This document shows, in pieces, positions 1 through 6,021 of a stretch of DNA of 15,144 nucleotides (the stretch's first letter is position 1; each line of letters begins with the position of its first letter). The position numbers were made by a program, and so were the translations under genes. Source of the DNA: Thermoleophilaceae bacterium (GTDB lineage: Bacteria > Actinomycetota > Thermoleophilia > Solirubrobacterales > Thermoleophilaceae); the NCBI GenBank assembly GCA_013813135.1, contig JACCSF010000304.1, positions 1 through 15,144 of the forward strand. Reading direction: 5' to 3'. The notes below the pieces were generated by a model that worked only from the letters and a program-made list of their open reading frames with translations, had not been told where the DNA came from and did not search any database.

Positions 1-151
1 GGCCGGCACCCTTCCGGCGCGCCTGCCGCGCCCGCGCCCGCTGGCCTGGCCGCGCATCGGGGTCTACCACTCAGACGACGAACGCCGCTTCCGCATGAAG
101 GTGTCGCGTCCCATGCGGTGGCTGCGCGGCAAGCCGATCTGGCCTGGGTGA
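1..151 (+). CDS. C-terminal fragment of an unidentified protein
   Basis: An open frame (codons in phase with position 2) enters from the left edge and ends at a TGA at 149-151, giving about 49 residues. Nearly every codon ends in G or C, as in the real genes of this window, so it is probably coding. The visible tail is basic and proline/arginine-rich, with GVYHSDDERRF followed by RPMRWLRGKPIWPG at the very end. I do not recognise the family. It lies 30 nt before the MaoC-like gene on the same strand, but that gene appears to have its own promoter, so co-transcription is uncertain. The start lies outside the window. Confidence 0.5.
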   Translation, partial: AGTLPARLPRPRPLAWPRIGVYHSDDERRFRMKVSRPMRWLRGKPIWPG

Positions 152-162
152 CAGACGCGACC

Positions 163-171
163 GGCTAGGAT
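163..171 (+). promoter_or_regulatory. Leaderless-type -10 promoter box of the MaoC-like gene
   Basis: GGCTAGGAT ends 10 nt before the ATG at 182, and there is no purine-rich ribosome binding site in between. TAGGAT fits the TANNNT -10 pattern of actinobacterial housekeeping promoters. At this distance the transcript would begin at or next to the ATG, making a leaderless mRNA. Similar boxes occur before the genes at 10183, 11818 and 13023. No convincing -35 is visible. Confidence 0.55.
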
Positions 172-181
172 TGCCCGCCCG

Positions 182-697
182 ATGAGCGAAGCCACCCAAG
201 CAATCGAGACCGACCAGGCGTCCCGCGAGGCCTCCGGCGCCCACTCCTACGGGCGCTACCTCGAGGAATTCGAGGTCGGAGCCGTGTACAAGCACTGGCC
301 TGCGAAGACCGTGACCGAGGCGGACAACCACCTGTTCTGCCTGCTCACGATGAACCACCACCCGCTGCATCTCAACGACGTATACGCGCGCGAGTCCCAG
401 CAGGGGCGCAACGTGGTGGTCGGGCCGTTGGTCTACTCGCTGGCGCTCGGCATGTCGGTGGGCGACGTGTCCGGCAAGGCGATCGCCAACCTGGCGACCG
501 ACGAGCTCTCGCACCCGGCACCGGTGTTCCACGGCGACACCCTGTTCGCCGAGAGCGAGGTGCTCGAGGTGCGACCGTCGGGATCGAAGCCCGACCGCGG
601 CGTGGTGCGCGTACACACGCGCGTCTTCAAGGAAGACGGCACGCTCGTGGCCGAGTTCAAGCGTGCCGTGCTGGTGCCGCGCCGCCAACCGGACTAA
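182..697 (+). CDS. MaoC-like hotdog-fold (R)-hydratase/dehydratase
   Basis: A 171-residue protein of the usual length for a single-hotdog MaoC dehydratase; such enzymes hydrate or dehydrate CoA-thioester enoyl/hydroxyacyl groups in the cytoplasm. The hallmark stretch is at residues 44-67: TVTEADNHLF, then MNHHPLHLN, where H63 sits at the usual catalytic His. The residue five before it is Asn58 where PhaJ-type hydratases have Asp. From memory, the TMN..PLHLD form is common in the subfamily found next to CitE-like CoA-ester lyases (Rv2499c-like), so this need not mean loss of activity. GPLVYSLALG (81-90) and PVFHGDTL (114-121) are further typical hotdog segments. The ATG is chosen because a -10-like box ends 10 nt upstream. 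A hairpin follows 17 nt after the stop. The substrate is unknown. No link to the polysaccharide genes is evident. Confidence 0.88.
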   Translation: MSEATQAIETDQASREASGAHSYGRYLEEFEVGAVYKHWPAKTVTEADNHLFCLLTMNHHPLHLNDVYARESQQGRNVVVGPLVYSLALGMSVGDVSGKAIANLATDELSHPAPVFHGDTLFAESEVLEVRPSGSKPDRGVVRVHTRVFKEDGTLVAEFKRAVLVPRRQPD

Positions 698-713
698 CGC
701 GCCTGGTTCGACG

Positions 714-732
714 CACGGCGGGAGCCGCCGTG
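714..732 (+). terminator. Hairpin terminator after the MaoC-like gene
   Basis: CACGGCGG (714-721) pairs perfectly with CCGCCGTG (725-732) around a GAG loop, starting 17 nt after the stop codon. It is followed by TTAAAAAGG, so the U-tract is almost absent, which is common for actinobacterial terminators. It separates the MaoC-like gene from the membrane-protein gene. Confidence 0.55.
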
Positions 733-790
733 TTAAAAAGGTGTAAACAAGCCTCGGCCCGGGCACGGTGGGAGGCGCATCGTCGTTGCC

Positions 791-1516
791 TTGGTCATCG
801 CCGCTGTAGCCCTAGCCGCCCTCGTCTCACTTGCCCCATCCCTGTACGACGTCGTGGACAAGGGCAAGGGGCCGCCGATCGTCCCGTACGAGGGCAGCGG
901 GGTGGTCTACAAGGTCCGCGTCCTGGACCAATTCACCGTCTACGCCGATGAGGAGTCGCGCCCGACCCCGGACAAGCTGAGCACCATCGGGCTCGTCGCT
1001 GCGGCCAGCATGTCGCTGATGACGCTGCTGCTGTTGAGGGCGGCAGGGGCGGACGCCCGATGGCGGCGCTTCTATGCGTTCGCGACCGCCGGTCTCGCCT
1101 ATCTCGCCGCCGACGAGCTGTTCGCCTTTCACGAGACGCTCGGCCACAACCTGCAGTTTCTGGCCGATCTGCCAGGGGTCGAGCGGCCGGACGACGTGGT
1201 GTTCCTCTCCTATGGGGTCCCGCTCGCGATATTCGCTTGGGCGTTCCGGGACATCCTGCTGTCCAACAAGCGGGCGGTTCAGCTGTTCGCCGTCGGCACC
1301 TGCTTCTTCGCCGTCTCCGCGGCAGCCGACCTCGCCGGCGTGGGGATCGACGAGCCCGCCGAGGTGGTCGCATCGATCTGCCTGGCGGCGGGCCTGGTGC
1401 TCATCACGACGCAGATCCTCAGGCGCGAGCTCCGTTTGGAGCCCGAGCACAGCTCCGGCTTCGTCCGCCGCGCGGAGTCGAAGCCCCGGGTGCTCAGCGG
1501 CGCGCGACCTGGATGA
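791..1516 (+). CDS. Uncharacterised multi-pass membrane protein with a DELFAFHE motif
   Basis: A 241-residue protein with about six hydrophobic segments, near residues 2-17, 58-80, 88-108, 130-150, 157-178 and 183-204. A polar loop (20-56) follows the first helix and the C-terminus is basic and hydrophilic. The third helix ends in LAADELFAFHETLG; a DE...HE pattern at a membrane edge recurs in uncharacterised bacterial membrane proteins, but I know no function. The start is uncertain. TTG at 791 is the only standard start in this frame near the N-terminus, and GGGAGG at 770-775 is about 15 nt away, longer than ideal. The upstream stop at 734-736 limits any extension. The 3' end overlaps the convergent CAP gene by 23 nt, leaving no room for a terminator between them. 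Confidence 0.7.
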   Translation: MVIAAVALAALVSLAPSLYDVVDKGKGPPIVPYEGSGVVYKVRVLDQFTVYADEESRPTPDKLSTIGLVAAASMSLMTLLLLRAAGADARWRRFYAFATAGLAYLAADELFAFHETLGHNLQFLADLPGVERPDDVVFLSYGVPLAIFAWAFRDILLSNKRAVQLFAVGTCFFAVSAAADLAGVGIDEPAEVVASICLAAGLVLITTQILRRELRLEPEHSSGFVRRAESKPRVLSGARPG

Positions 1517-1943
1517 CCCAGACTGTCCGCGGGCGGCCGGCCAGGCGGCCCCGGGCGTGGCCCACCCCGAGCAGGTTCATCGAGCTGGTCAGCACCAGCC
1601 CGCGGTGGGCGGGCGACTGCAGCCAGGTGCGCACCGTGGCGCCGACCTGAGGCTGGAGCGAAAAGCGCATGGCGAGGGCCTCACCGCAGTGCGGGTAGGA
1701 GCGAGTGGTGGAGACGGCCGGGCGGTGCGCCAGCTGCTCGTGGCCGAGCAGCCATTGCGCGAAGGCGCCGGCCGAGCGGTTCAGGTTCGGCGCGGTGCGC
1801 AGAGCCGGCAGGCCTTCGGCGGCTCGGGCCGCGTCGATCTTCTCGATCATGCGCTCCTCCGGACCGCCGGCCACGGCGGTAGCCACGGGCGTCCCGCAGA
1901 GCCCGAGCAGCGCAAGCACGAACACGACACTGGCGTGTTTCAA
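1494..1943 (-). CDS. Small secreted CAP/SCP-domain protein (YkwD-like)
   Basis: A 149-residue protein with an N-terminal signal peptide (basic start, hydrophobic residues 6-24, likely cleavage after ATAVA) and one CAP domain. Recognisable CAP elements are the N-terminal helix ERMIEKIDAARAAEGLPAL (30-48), the CGEALAM segment (86-92, equivalent to the GENIA motif with its Glu) and TWLQSPAHR (106-114, equivalent to W..SP.HR with its His). The last strand is VWVIQVARR. It should be exported and act at or outside the wall. CAP proteins are varied, and no enzymatic activity can be claimed. The TTG start is preferred because AGGGAG (1956-1951) sits 7 nt upstream. Its leader contains a c-di-AMP riboswitch, so it is probably controlled apart from the glycosyltransferase operon that ends just before it. 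The gene end overlaps its convergent neighbour. Confidence 0.85.
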   Translation of the reverse strand: MKHASVVFVLALLGLCGTPVATAVAGGPEERMIEKIDAARAAEGLPALRTAPNLNRSAGAFAQWLLGHEQLAHRPAVSTTRSYPHCGEALAMRFSLQPQVGATVRTWLQSPAHRGLVLTSSMNLLGVGHARGRLAGRPRTVWVIQVARR

Positions 1944-1956
1944 ACCGGCTCTCCCT

Positions 1957-2097
1957 GTGAAGGCCTACGGGGTTAGCTGACGGACTCGCGCCTGAGAGCA
2001 GCGCGTCACCTGACCGAGCAGGTGATTAGCCCCAAAAAGTGGATCCCCCGTTCGCCTCGTGGACCCGAGACGATTCGGCAAACCTGTGGGCGGAAGC
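1957..2097 (-). promoter_or_regulatory. Cyclic di-AMP riboswitch (ydaO-yuaA class)
   Basis: Read on the minus strand, the leader of the CAP gene carries the ydaO-class signature in the right order. GCCGAATCG (2079-2071) forms the 5' part. It is followed by CGGGGGATCCA, then TTTTGGGGCTAATC (family: UUGGGGUGAAUC). Next comes a variable hairpin TCACCTG/CAGGTGA (2025-2019 with 2012-2006), then AGTCCGTCAGCTAACCCC and GTAGGCCT (1986-1961), the most conserved part of the class. The GCC at the 5' end can pair with the GGC at the 3' end to close the element. The ribosome binding site begins about 5 nt after it, so translational control is possible. Known members sense c-di-AMP, are mostly off-switches, and often precede wall hydrolases or resuscitation factors in actinobacteria. 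The aptamer starts about 5 nt after the preceding gene's stop, so its promoter must lie inside that gene or be shared with it. Confidence 0.88.
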
Positions 2098-2101
2098 TCT
2101 A

Positions 2102-3277
2102 TCAGCCGGCTGGGACGGAACCGTCCGGATCGGCCAAAAAGCGCGCTACGCGGGCACTTTCGGCCTCCAGCGTGCGTCCGCGCACGCGCTCGATGCCGCG
2201 CGTGACGAGCCGACGGCGCAGCTCCGGATCGGACGCGATGCGCCCGAGCGCCTCGGCCGCCGCGTCGGGATCGCCGGGGGGAATCAGCAGCGCGGCGTCG
2301 CCGGCGGCCTCAGGCACGCCTCCGACGGCGGTCGCGACCACCGGCGTGCCTGCCGCGAACGCCTCCAGCAGCACTTGGGGCATGCCCTCGGTCCAGGAGA
2401 TGTGCAGGAACGCGTTGGCGCCGCGGTAGCGGTCCATCAACCCGCCGTGGATGGGGAGGTAGCCGAGCAGCTCGGCCCGGTCCTCGACGCCGAGCTCGCG
2501 CAGGCGGCCGCGCAGTTCGCCCTCCAGCGGCCCCTCGCCGCAGATGAGAAAGCGCCAGTCGACGCCGTCGAGGCGAGCCAACACGTCGGCCAGCAGCAGC
2601 GGGTTCTTCTCGGTCTCGAGCCGGCCGACGCTGAGCACGGTCCGCTCCCCGTTCCAGACGCGGTTCCCTGCCTCGACCGGGTCGGCGATGTCGGAGTCAC
2701 GCACCAGCGACACCGAGATCGGCAGCAGCCGGCGGGCGCGCGCGAAGTTGGAGGCCAGCTCGGGGCCGACCACAACGGTGGGCGCGCGGCGCGCGAGCAG
2801 CCGGTAGGAGCCCTCCAGCAGGTCGCCGGCGAGGTGGACGAGCCGCTTGCCGGGGTGGCGGGTGCGCACGTAGGTGGGGAAGTCCTGGCGCACGCCCAGT
2901 GTCACTCGCTTGCGGCGCAGCGCGGCGAGCGCGGCGAAGGCGAGGCAGAGCGGGTGCGGACCCAGCAGCCAGACCACGTCGACCTCGGGCAGCAGGCGCC
3001 AGAAGCGGCGCAGCGAGCGCAGCATCGCCACCGGGGCGCGCGGGCTGAGCATGCTCGGATACGAGGGGAGGCCGACGAACTCCAGGTGATCGGGCACGCG
3101 GTAGTGCGCGCGAGGCAGCGCGGGGTCGAGCTGCCCGAGCAGGATCGTGTGTTCCGCGGCCGCCGCCACGCCGGCGATGAACAGGACGAGCGAGCGGTCC
3201 GCGTACACGCCGTCGGCCGTGGGGCGGTACCAGTTGTCCGCGTAGACGGCGACGCGCAGGGGGCGCTCGGAGCTCAC
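2102..3277 (-). CDS. GT4-family glycosyltransferase
   Basis: A 391-residue retaining glycosyltransferase of the GT-B fold, presumably cytoplasmic and membrane-associated. It would add a sugar from a nucleotide donor to the lipid-linked repeat unit. The C-terminal donor-binding half shows SVGRLETEKNP (216-226), ICGEGPLEGEL (245-255) and the E-x7-E motif in EGMPQVLLE (Glu297, Glu305), followed by GTPVVATAVGGVPE (310-323). The N-terminal half starts with LRVAVYADNWYRPTADGVY, a usual GT4 opening. The frame stays open well upstream, but the GTG at 3277 is chosen because it overlaps the stop of the GT2 gene as GTGA, a typical coupled junction. It is the last gene of the three-gene minus-strand operon. 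The sugar specificity cannot be read from sequence. Confidence 0.9.
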   Translation of the reverse strand: MSSERPLRVAVYADNWYRPTADGVYADRSLVLFIAGVAAAAEHTILLGQLDPALPRAHYRVPDHLEFVGLPSYPSMLSPRAPVAMLRSLRRFWRLLPEVDVVWLLGPHPLCLAFAALAALRRKRVTLGVRQDFPTYVRTRHPGKRLVHLAGDLLEGSYRLLARRAPTVVVGPELASNFARARRLLPISVSLVRDSDIADPVEAGNRVWNGERTVLSVGRLETEKNPLLLADVLARLDGVDWRFLICGEGPLEGELRGRLRELGVEDRAELLGYLPIHGGLMDRYRGANAFLHISWTEGMPQVLLEAFAAGTPVVATAVGGVPEAAGDAALLIPPGDPDAAAEALGRIASDPELRRRLVTRGIERVRGRTLEAESARVARFLADPDGSVPAG

Positions 3278-4305
3278 GCCCCGCTCCGCCGCAAGGTGTG
3301 GGCGAGAGCCCGCAGCGGCGGTCCGAAGCGCACGCAGCCGACCAGGAACCCGAAGCCCCACGCCAGGTGCATGGCGCCGAAGACCGCCGGCAGCGTGGCC
3401 ACGTCGGCGGCCGTGGGGTCCACCTCCGAGTTGTTGCCGCGCCGGGTCTCGGCAGTCGCCACGCCGACCACCGCGGCGCACCAGAGCGCCACGGCCAGGC
3501 GCCCGAGCCGGCGCACGCGGCCCAGCGGGAGGATCGCAGCGGCCAGCGAGAGCGCGAGGCTCGGCGCCAGCAGGTGCGAGCGGCGCATGCTCTCCGGGTG
3601 CGCGCCGGAGGTCTTGGCCCGGTAGACGCCATAGCGCCAGTACTGGCGCGCCAGTGCGGACAGGCTGTCGCGCGGTATGTACTGTGCGCCCATCTCCGGC
3701 AGGCAGAGGATGCGCCCGCCGCTGCCGCGGATGCGCGCGGCGAGCTCGGAGTCCTGGTCGTTGTGCCAGTCCTCGTCCCAGCCGCTGTGCGCCTCGAGCA
3801 CCGATCGCGGCCAAACGCCGGTGAAGCCGCTGTCCACCTCGATCTCGCTGGCGCCGGCCTGGCGGAACTGCGCGCCGCCCCGGCCCAGCGGCGTCTCGAG
3901 CGCCAGGGCCACGCGGCGCGACCAGGTGCCGTCGCCGCGGGCCAGCTGGGGACCGCTGACGTGGTCCGCGCCACCGCGGCGCAGCCGGGTGACGCCGCGA
4001 GCGAGGTAGTCCTCCGGGTACAGCGTGTGCGCATCCATCCGCGCGATGTACGCGCCGCGCGCGTGCGCGAGGCCGATGTTGAGGCTGACGGGGGTCGAGC
4101 GCCTGGGGTTTTGGAGGATGCGCACGCGCGGATCGGCCCGCTGCAACTCGAGCAGGATCTCACTGGTCCGATCCTCGGAGGGCCCGTCGATGAAGATGAA
4201 CTCGATCGTGCCGTCGAAGCGCTGAGCCAGCATCTTCGCGGCCACCTCGCGGATGTGCTCCTCTTCGTTGAGGACGGGCGTAAGAACGCTCACGTCGACC
4301 CGCAT
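3274..4305 (-). CDS. GT2-family glycosyltransferase, ExoA-like
   Basis: A 343-residue GT-A fold glycosyltransferase. The opening VSVLTPVLNEEEHI (5-18), FIDGPSEDRT (38-47) and ARMDAHTLYPEDY (88-100, holding the Asp-containing metal/donor motif) match the succinoglycan ExoA-type branch. DSGFTGVW (158-165), NDQDSELAARI (182-192) and QYWRYGVYRAK (221-231) form the acceptor-side elements. Two hydrophobic stretches near the end (about 246-262 and 268-286) plus 303-323 suggest membrane attachment, as in that branch. The ATG at 4305 is preferred over further-upstream frame because AAGGAG lies 5 nt before it. The gene follows the sugar-phosphate transferase by 25 nt and its stop overlaps the start of the next gene, so the three are co-transcribed. 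It likely adds the second or a later sugar of the repeat unit. Confidence 0.9.
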   Translation of the reverse strand: MRVDVSVLTPVLNEEEHIREVAAKMLAQRFDGTIEFIFIDGPSEDRTSEILLELQRADPRVRILQNPRRSTPVSLNIGLAHARGAYIARMDAHTLYPEDYLARGVTRLRRGGADHVSGPQLARGDGTWSRRVALALETPLGRGGAQFRQAGASEIEVDSGFTGVWPRSVLEAHSGWDEDWHNDQDSELAARIRGSGGRILCLPEMGAQYIPRDSLSALARQYWRYGVYRAKTSGAHPESMRRSHLLAPSLALSLAAAILPLGRVRRLGRLAVALWCAAVVGVATAETRRGNNSEVDPTAADVATLPAVFGAMHLAWGFGFLVGCVRFGPPLRALAHTLRRSGA

Positions 4306-4330
4306 GTCAACTCCTTGCCGTTCCTTGGCG

Positions 4331-5935
4331 TCAGTGGCCGACGAACTCGATGGTCTCGCCGAGAATGAAGTCCTTGGCCGGGAGCTGCTCCTCCCGGTCG
4401 CGCTCGACGAGCACATGGACCGTCTGCAGCAGGATCAGCAGGTCGAAGGCCGCCGATCGATGCTTGATGTAGTAAAGGTCGTGGCACATCTTCCAGGCGG
4501 TCCCGAAGCGGCTTCCCGCGTAGCCGCAGCGGACCTGCGCCCACCCCGTCAGCCCCGGCTTGACGAGCGCGCGGCGCTCGTAGTACGGGACCAGTCCTGA
4601 CAGCTCGTTCACGAGCTCCGGCGGCTCCGGCCGCGGGCCAACCAGGCTCATCTCGCCCTTGAAGATCTGCCACAGCTGCGGCAGCTCGTTGAAATGGGTC
4701 TTGCGCAGCACCCGACCCGCGCGGGTGAGCATCTCGTCCTCGTTCATCGAGCCCCAGAGTTCGTCGGCGTCGGGGCGCAGCATCCGGAACTTCAACATGT
4801 CGAACTCGCGGCCCTCCTCGCCGACGCGCCGCTGGCGGTAGAAGACGGGGCCGCGGTCCTCGAGCTTCACGGCGAGCGCGCAGACCAGCATGAACGGGAG
4901 CGCCCCGAGCAGCATCAAGCCGGACACGAACAGGTCCAGCGCGCGCTTGGAGAGCGGGGAGGAGGGCGAGTAGCGCGGGTGCATGATGAACTGGAACCAG
5001 GCCGAGTTGATCGTGCCGATCGGCACGTGCCCGAGCAGGCCCTCGTAGAGCGCGGTCGCCTCGATCATCCGCACCTGCAGGTCGAGGCACTCGCGCGCCG
5101 CCCGCTCGAAGATCTCGAGCCGGCGTGACTGGGGCGCGATCACGAGCAGGTCGATCGATTCCTGGCGCACCGCCGAGCGCACGTCCTCGAGCGACCCGAG
5201 CCACGGCACGCGGGCGGGCGGCCCGGCCAGCTCCTCGCCGATGTAGCCCACCACCTTGTAGCCGCGGATGCCGGTGTCCTCGATTTCGGAGGCCAGCTTG
5301 TTGGCGAACGAGGCGCTGCCGATCACGGCCGTCCAGACCGGGCGGTCGGTCTCGAACCTCGACTCGAGCCAATCGGCCATGAACGTCGTGGTGACGGCGG
5401 CCGTCAGCGCGGCAAAGGCGGTCTGCGGCCCGATCAGCGCCTGCCCGAAGGCTCCGGGGATGAGCGCCACGGCGAGCCCCGCCGCGGGGACGAAGGCGTT
5501 GAAGGCCACGCGCGCGATCGGCATCAGGTGCAGCGGGCGCGGCTTGGCGCGCAGGGCGGTGGCGGTGATGATCATGACCGCGAACAGGAACACCACGGCC
5601 GACACCCGCACGCCGCGCACGAGCGCGATGGCGGAGGCCACGCCGGCGGGGGCCAGGCCGTACAGAACGCGCGTGTAGTAGCGCTGGGCGGCCAGCGCGC
5701 TCAGGACGGGCGCAGTGTCGCCGCTCCACTTGCCTTCCCCTACTGTCCGGAAGGTGACCTCGATTGCCGCGGCCACGACCGCCGCGAGGGCGACCGCGCC
5801 AATCGCGATGATGACGATCTTGGCTCCATCGCCCACGAAACCATCCGTGCTCGGGGCCGCAAGCGCGGCTGCGGGGTCAAGTAGGGCGGCTACCAGGCCG
5901 ATGAGGAGAGCAACGTGAATGCGAACGATCGTCAT
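4331..5935 (-). CDS. Polyprenyl-phosphate glycosyl-1-phosphate transferase (initiating enzyme)
   Basis: A 534-residue polytopic enzyme of the WbaP/WcaJ type, which moves a sugar-1-phosphate from a nucleotide sugar to undecaprenyl phosphate and starts repeat-unit synthesis. It has N-terminal membrane segments (about 5-28, 38-62, 93-127, 140-182). A Rossmann-like domain begins at AVIGSASFANKLA (203-215). The catalytic bacterial sugar transferase domain runs from about 329 to 515, with KRALDLFVSGLML, DRGPVFYRQRRVG (360-372), MLKFRMLRPDADE (380-392), ELPQL (417-421), GEMSLVGPRPEPPE (427-440) and KPGLTGWAQV (459-468). The residue before Glu417 is Asn416 where the family has a catalytic Asp. The start at 5935 keeps the coding region clear of the divergent gene; an in-frame ATG at 6040 would overlap it. 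First gene of the operon with the GT2 and GT4 genes. Confidence 0.93.
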   Translation of the reverse strand: MTIVRIHVALLIGLVAALLDPAAALAAPSTDGFVGDGAKIVIIAIGAVALAAVVAAAIEVTFRTVGEGKWSGDTAPVLSALAAQRYYTRVLYGLAPAGVASAIALVRGVRVSAVVFLFAVMIITATALRAKPRPLHLMPIARVAFNAFVPAAGLAVALIPGAFGQALIGPQTAFAALTAAVTTTFMADWLESRFETDRPVWTAVIGSASFANKLASEIEDTGIRGYKVVGYIGEELAGPPARVPWLGSLEDVRSAVRQESIDLLVIAPQSRRLEIFERAARECLDLQVRMIEATALYEGLLGHVPIGTINSAWFQFIMHPRYSPSSPLSKRALDLFVSGLMLLGALPFMLVCALAVKLEDRGPVFYRQRRVGEEGREFDMLKFRMLRPDADELWGSMNEDEMLTRAGRVLRKTHFNELPQLWQIFKGEMSLVGPRPEPPELVNELSGLVPYYERRALVKPGLTGWAQVRCGYAGSRFGTAWKMCHDLYYIKHRSAAFDLLILLQTVHVLVERDREEQLPAKDFILGETIEFVGH

Positions 5936-6021
5936 ATGGCTTCGGGACCTTGTATCGGCAGCGATCGTCACGTCGTTGATCGAGGCACAAACACTTCCAA
6001 GGCTGCTTTCATAGTAGTCGC
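5936..6021. promoter_or_regulatory. Divergent promoter region between the two halves of the locus
   Basis: This 86-nt gap separates the initiating transferase (minus) from the Wzz/kinase-like gene (plus), so it must hold both promoters unless one lies in coding sequence. On the plus strand TTGATC (5976-5981) is -35-like, but there is no -10 at standard spacing. On the minus strand AAGG lies about 13 nt before the ATG at 5935. I could not assign firm boxes on either strand. Confidence 0.4.

Noticed and set aside
2006..2025. TCACCTG/CAGGTGA hairpin as a terminator for the GT4 operon
   Set aside because: It has no U-tract and lies exactly where the variable stem of the c-di-AMP riboswitch belongs, between GGGGCTAATC and the GTCAGCTAACC core.
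2039..3625. Long plus-strand open frame opposite the glycosyltransferase genes
   Set aside because: Antisense shadow of GC-rich coding sequence, with Arg/Gln/His/Ala-rich translation and no domain. Similar long frames opposite the genes at 7634-8803 and 10469-11737 were rejected for the same reason.
3278..3814. Longer N-terminus for the first GT4 gene (frame open to 3814)
   Set aside because: The extra 179 residues are a shadow of the GT2 gene, low-complexity and Arg/Ala/Pro-rich. The GTG at 3277 overlaps the GT2 stop and begins the family's usual sequence.
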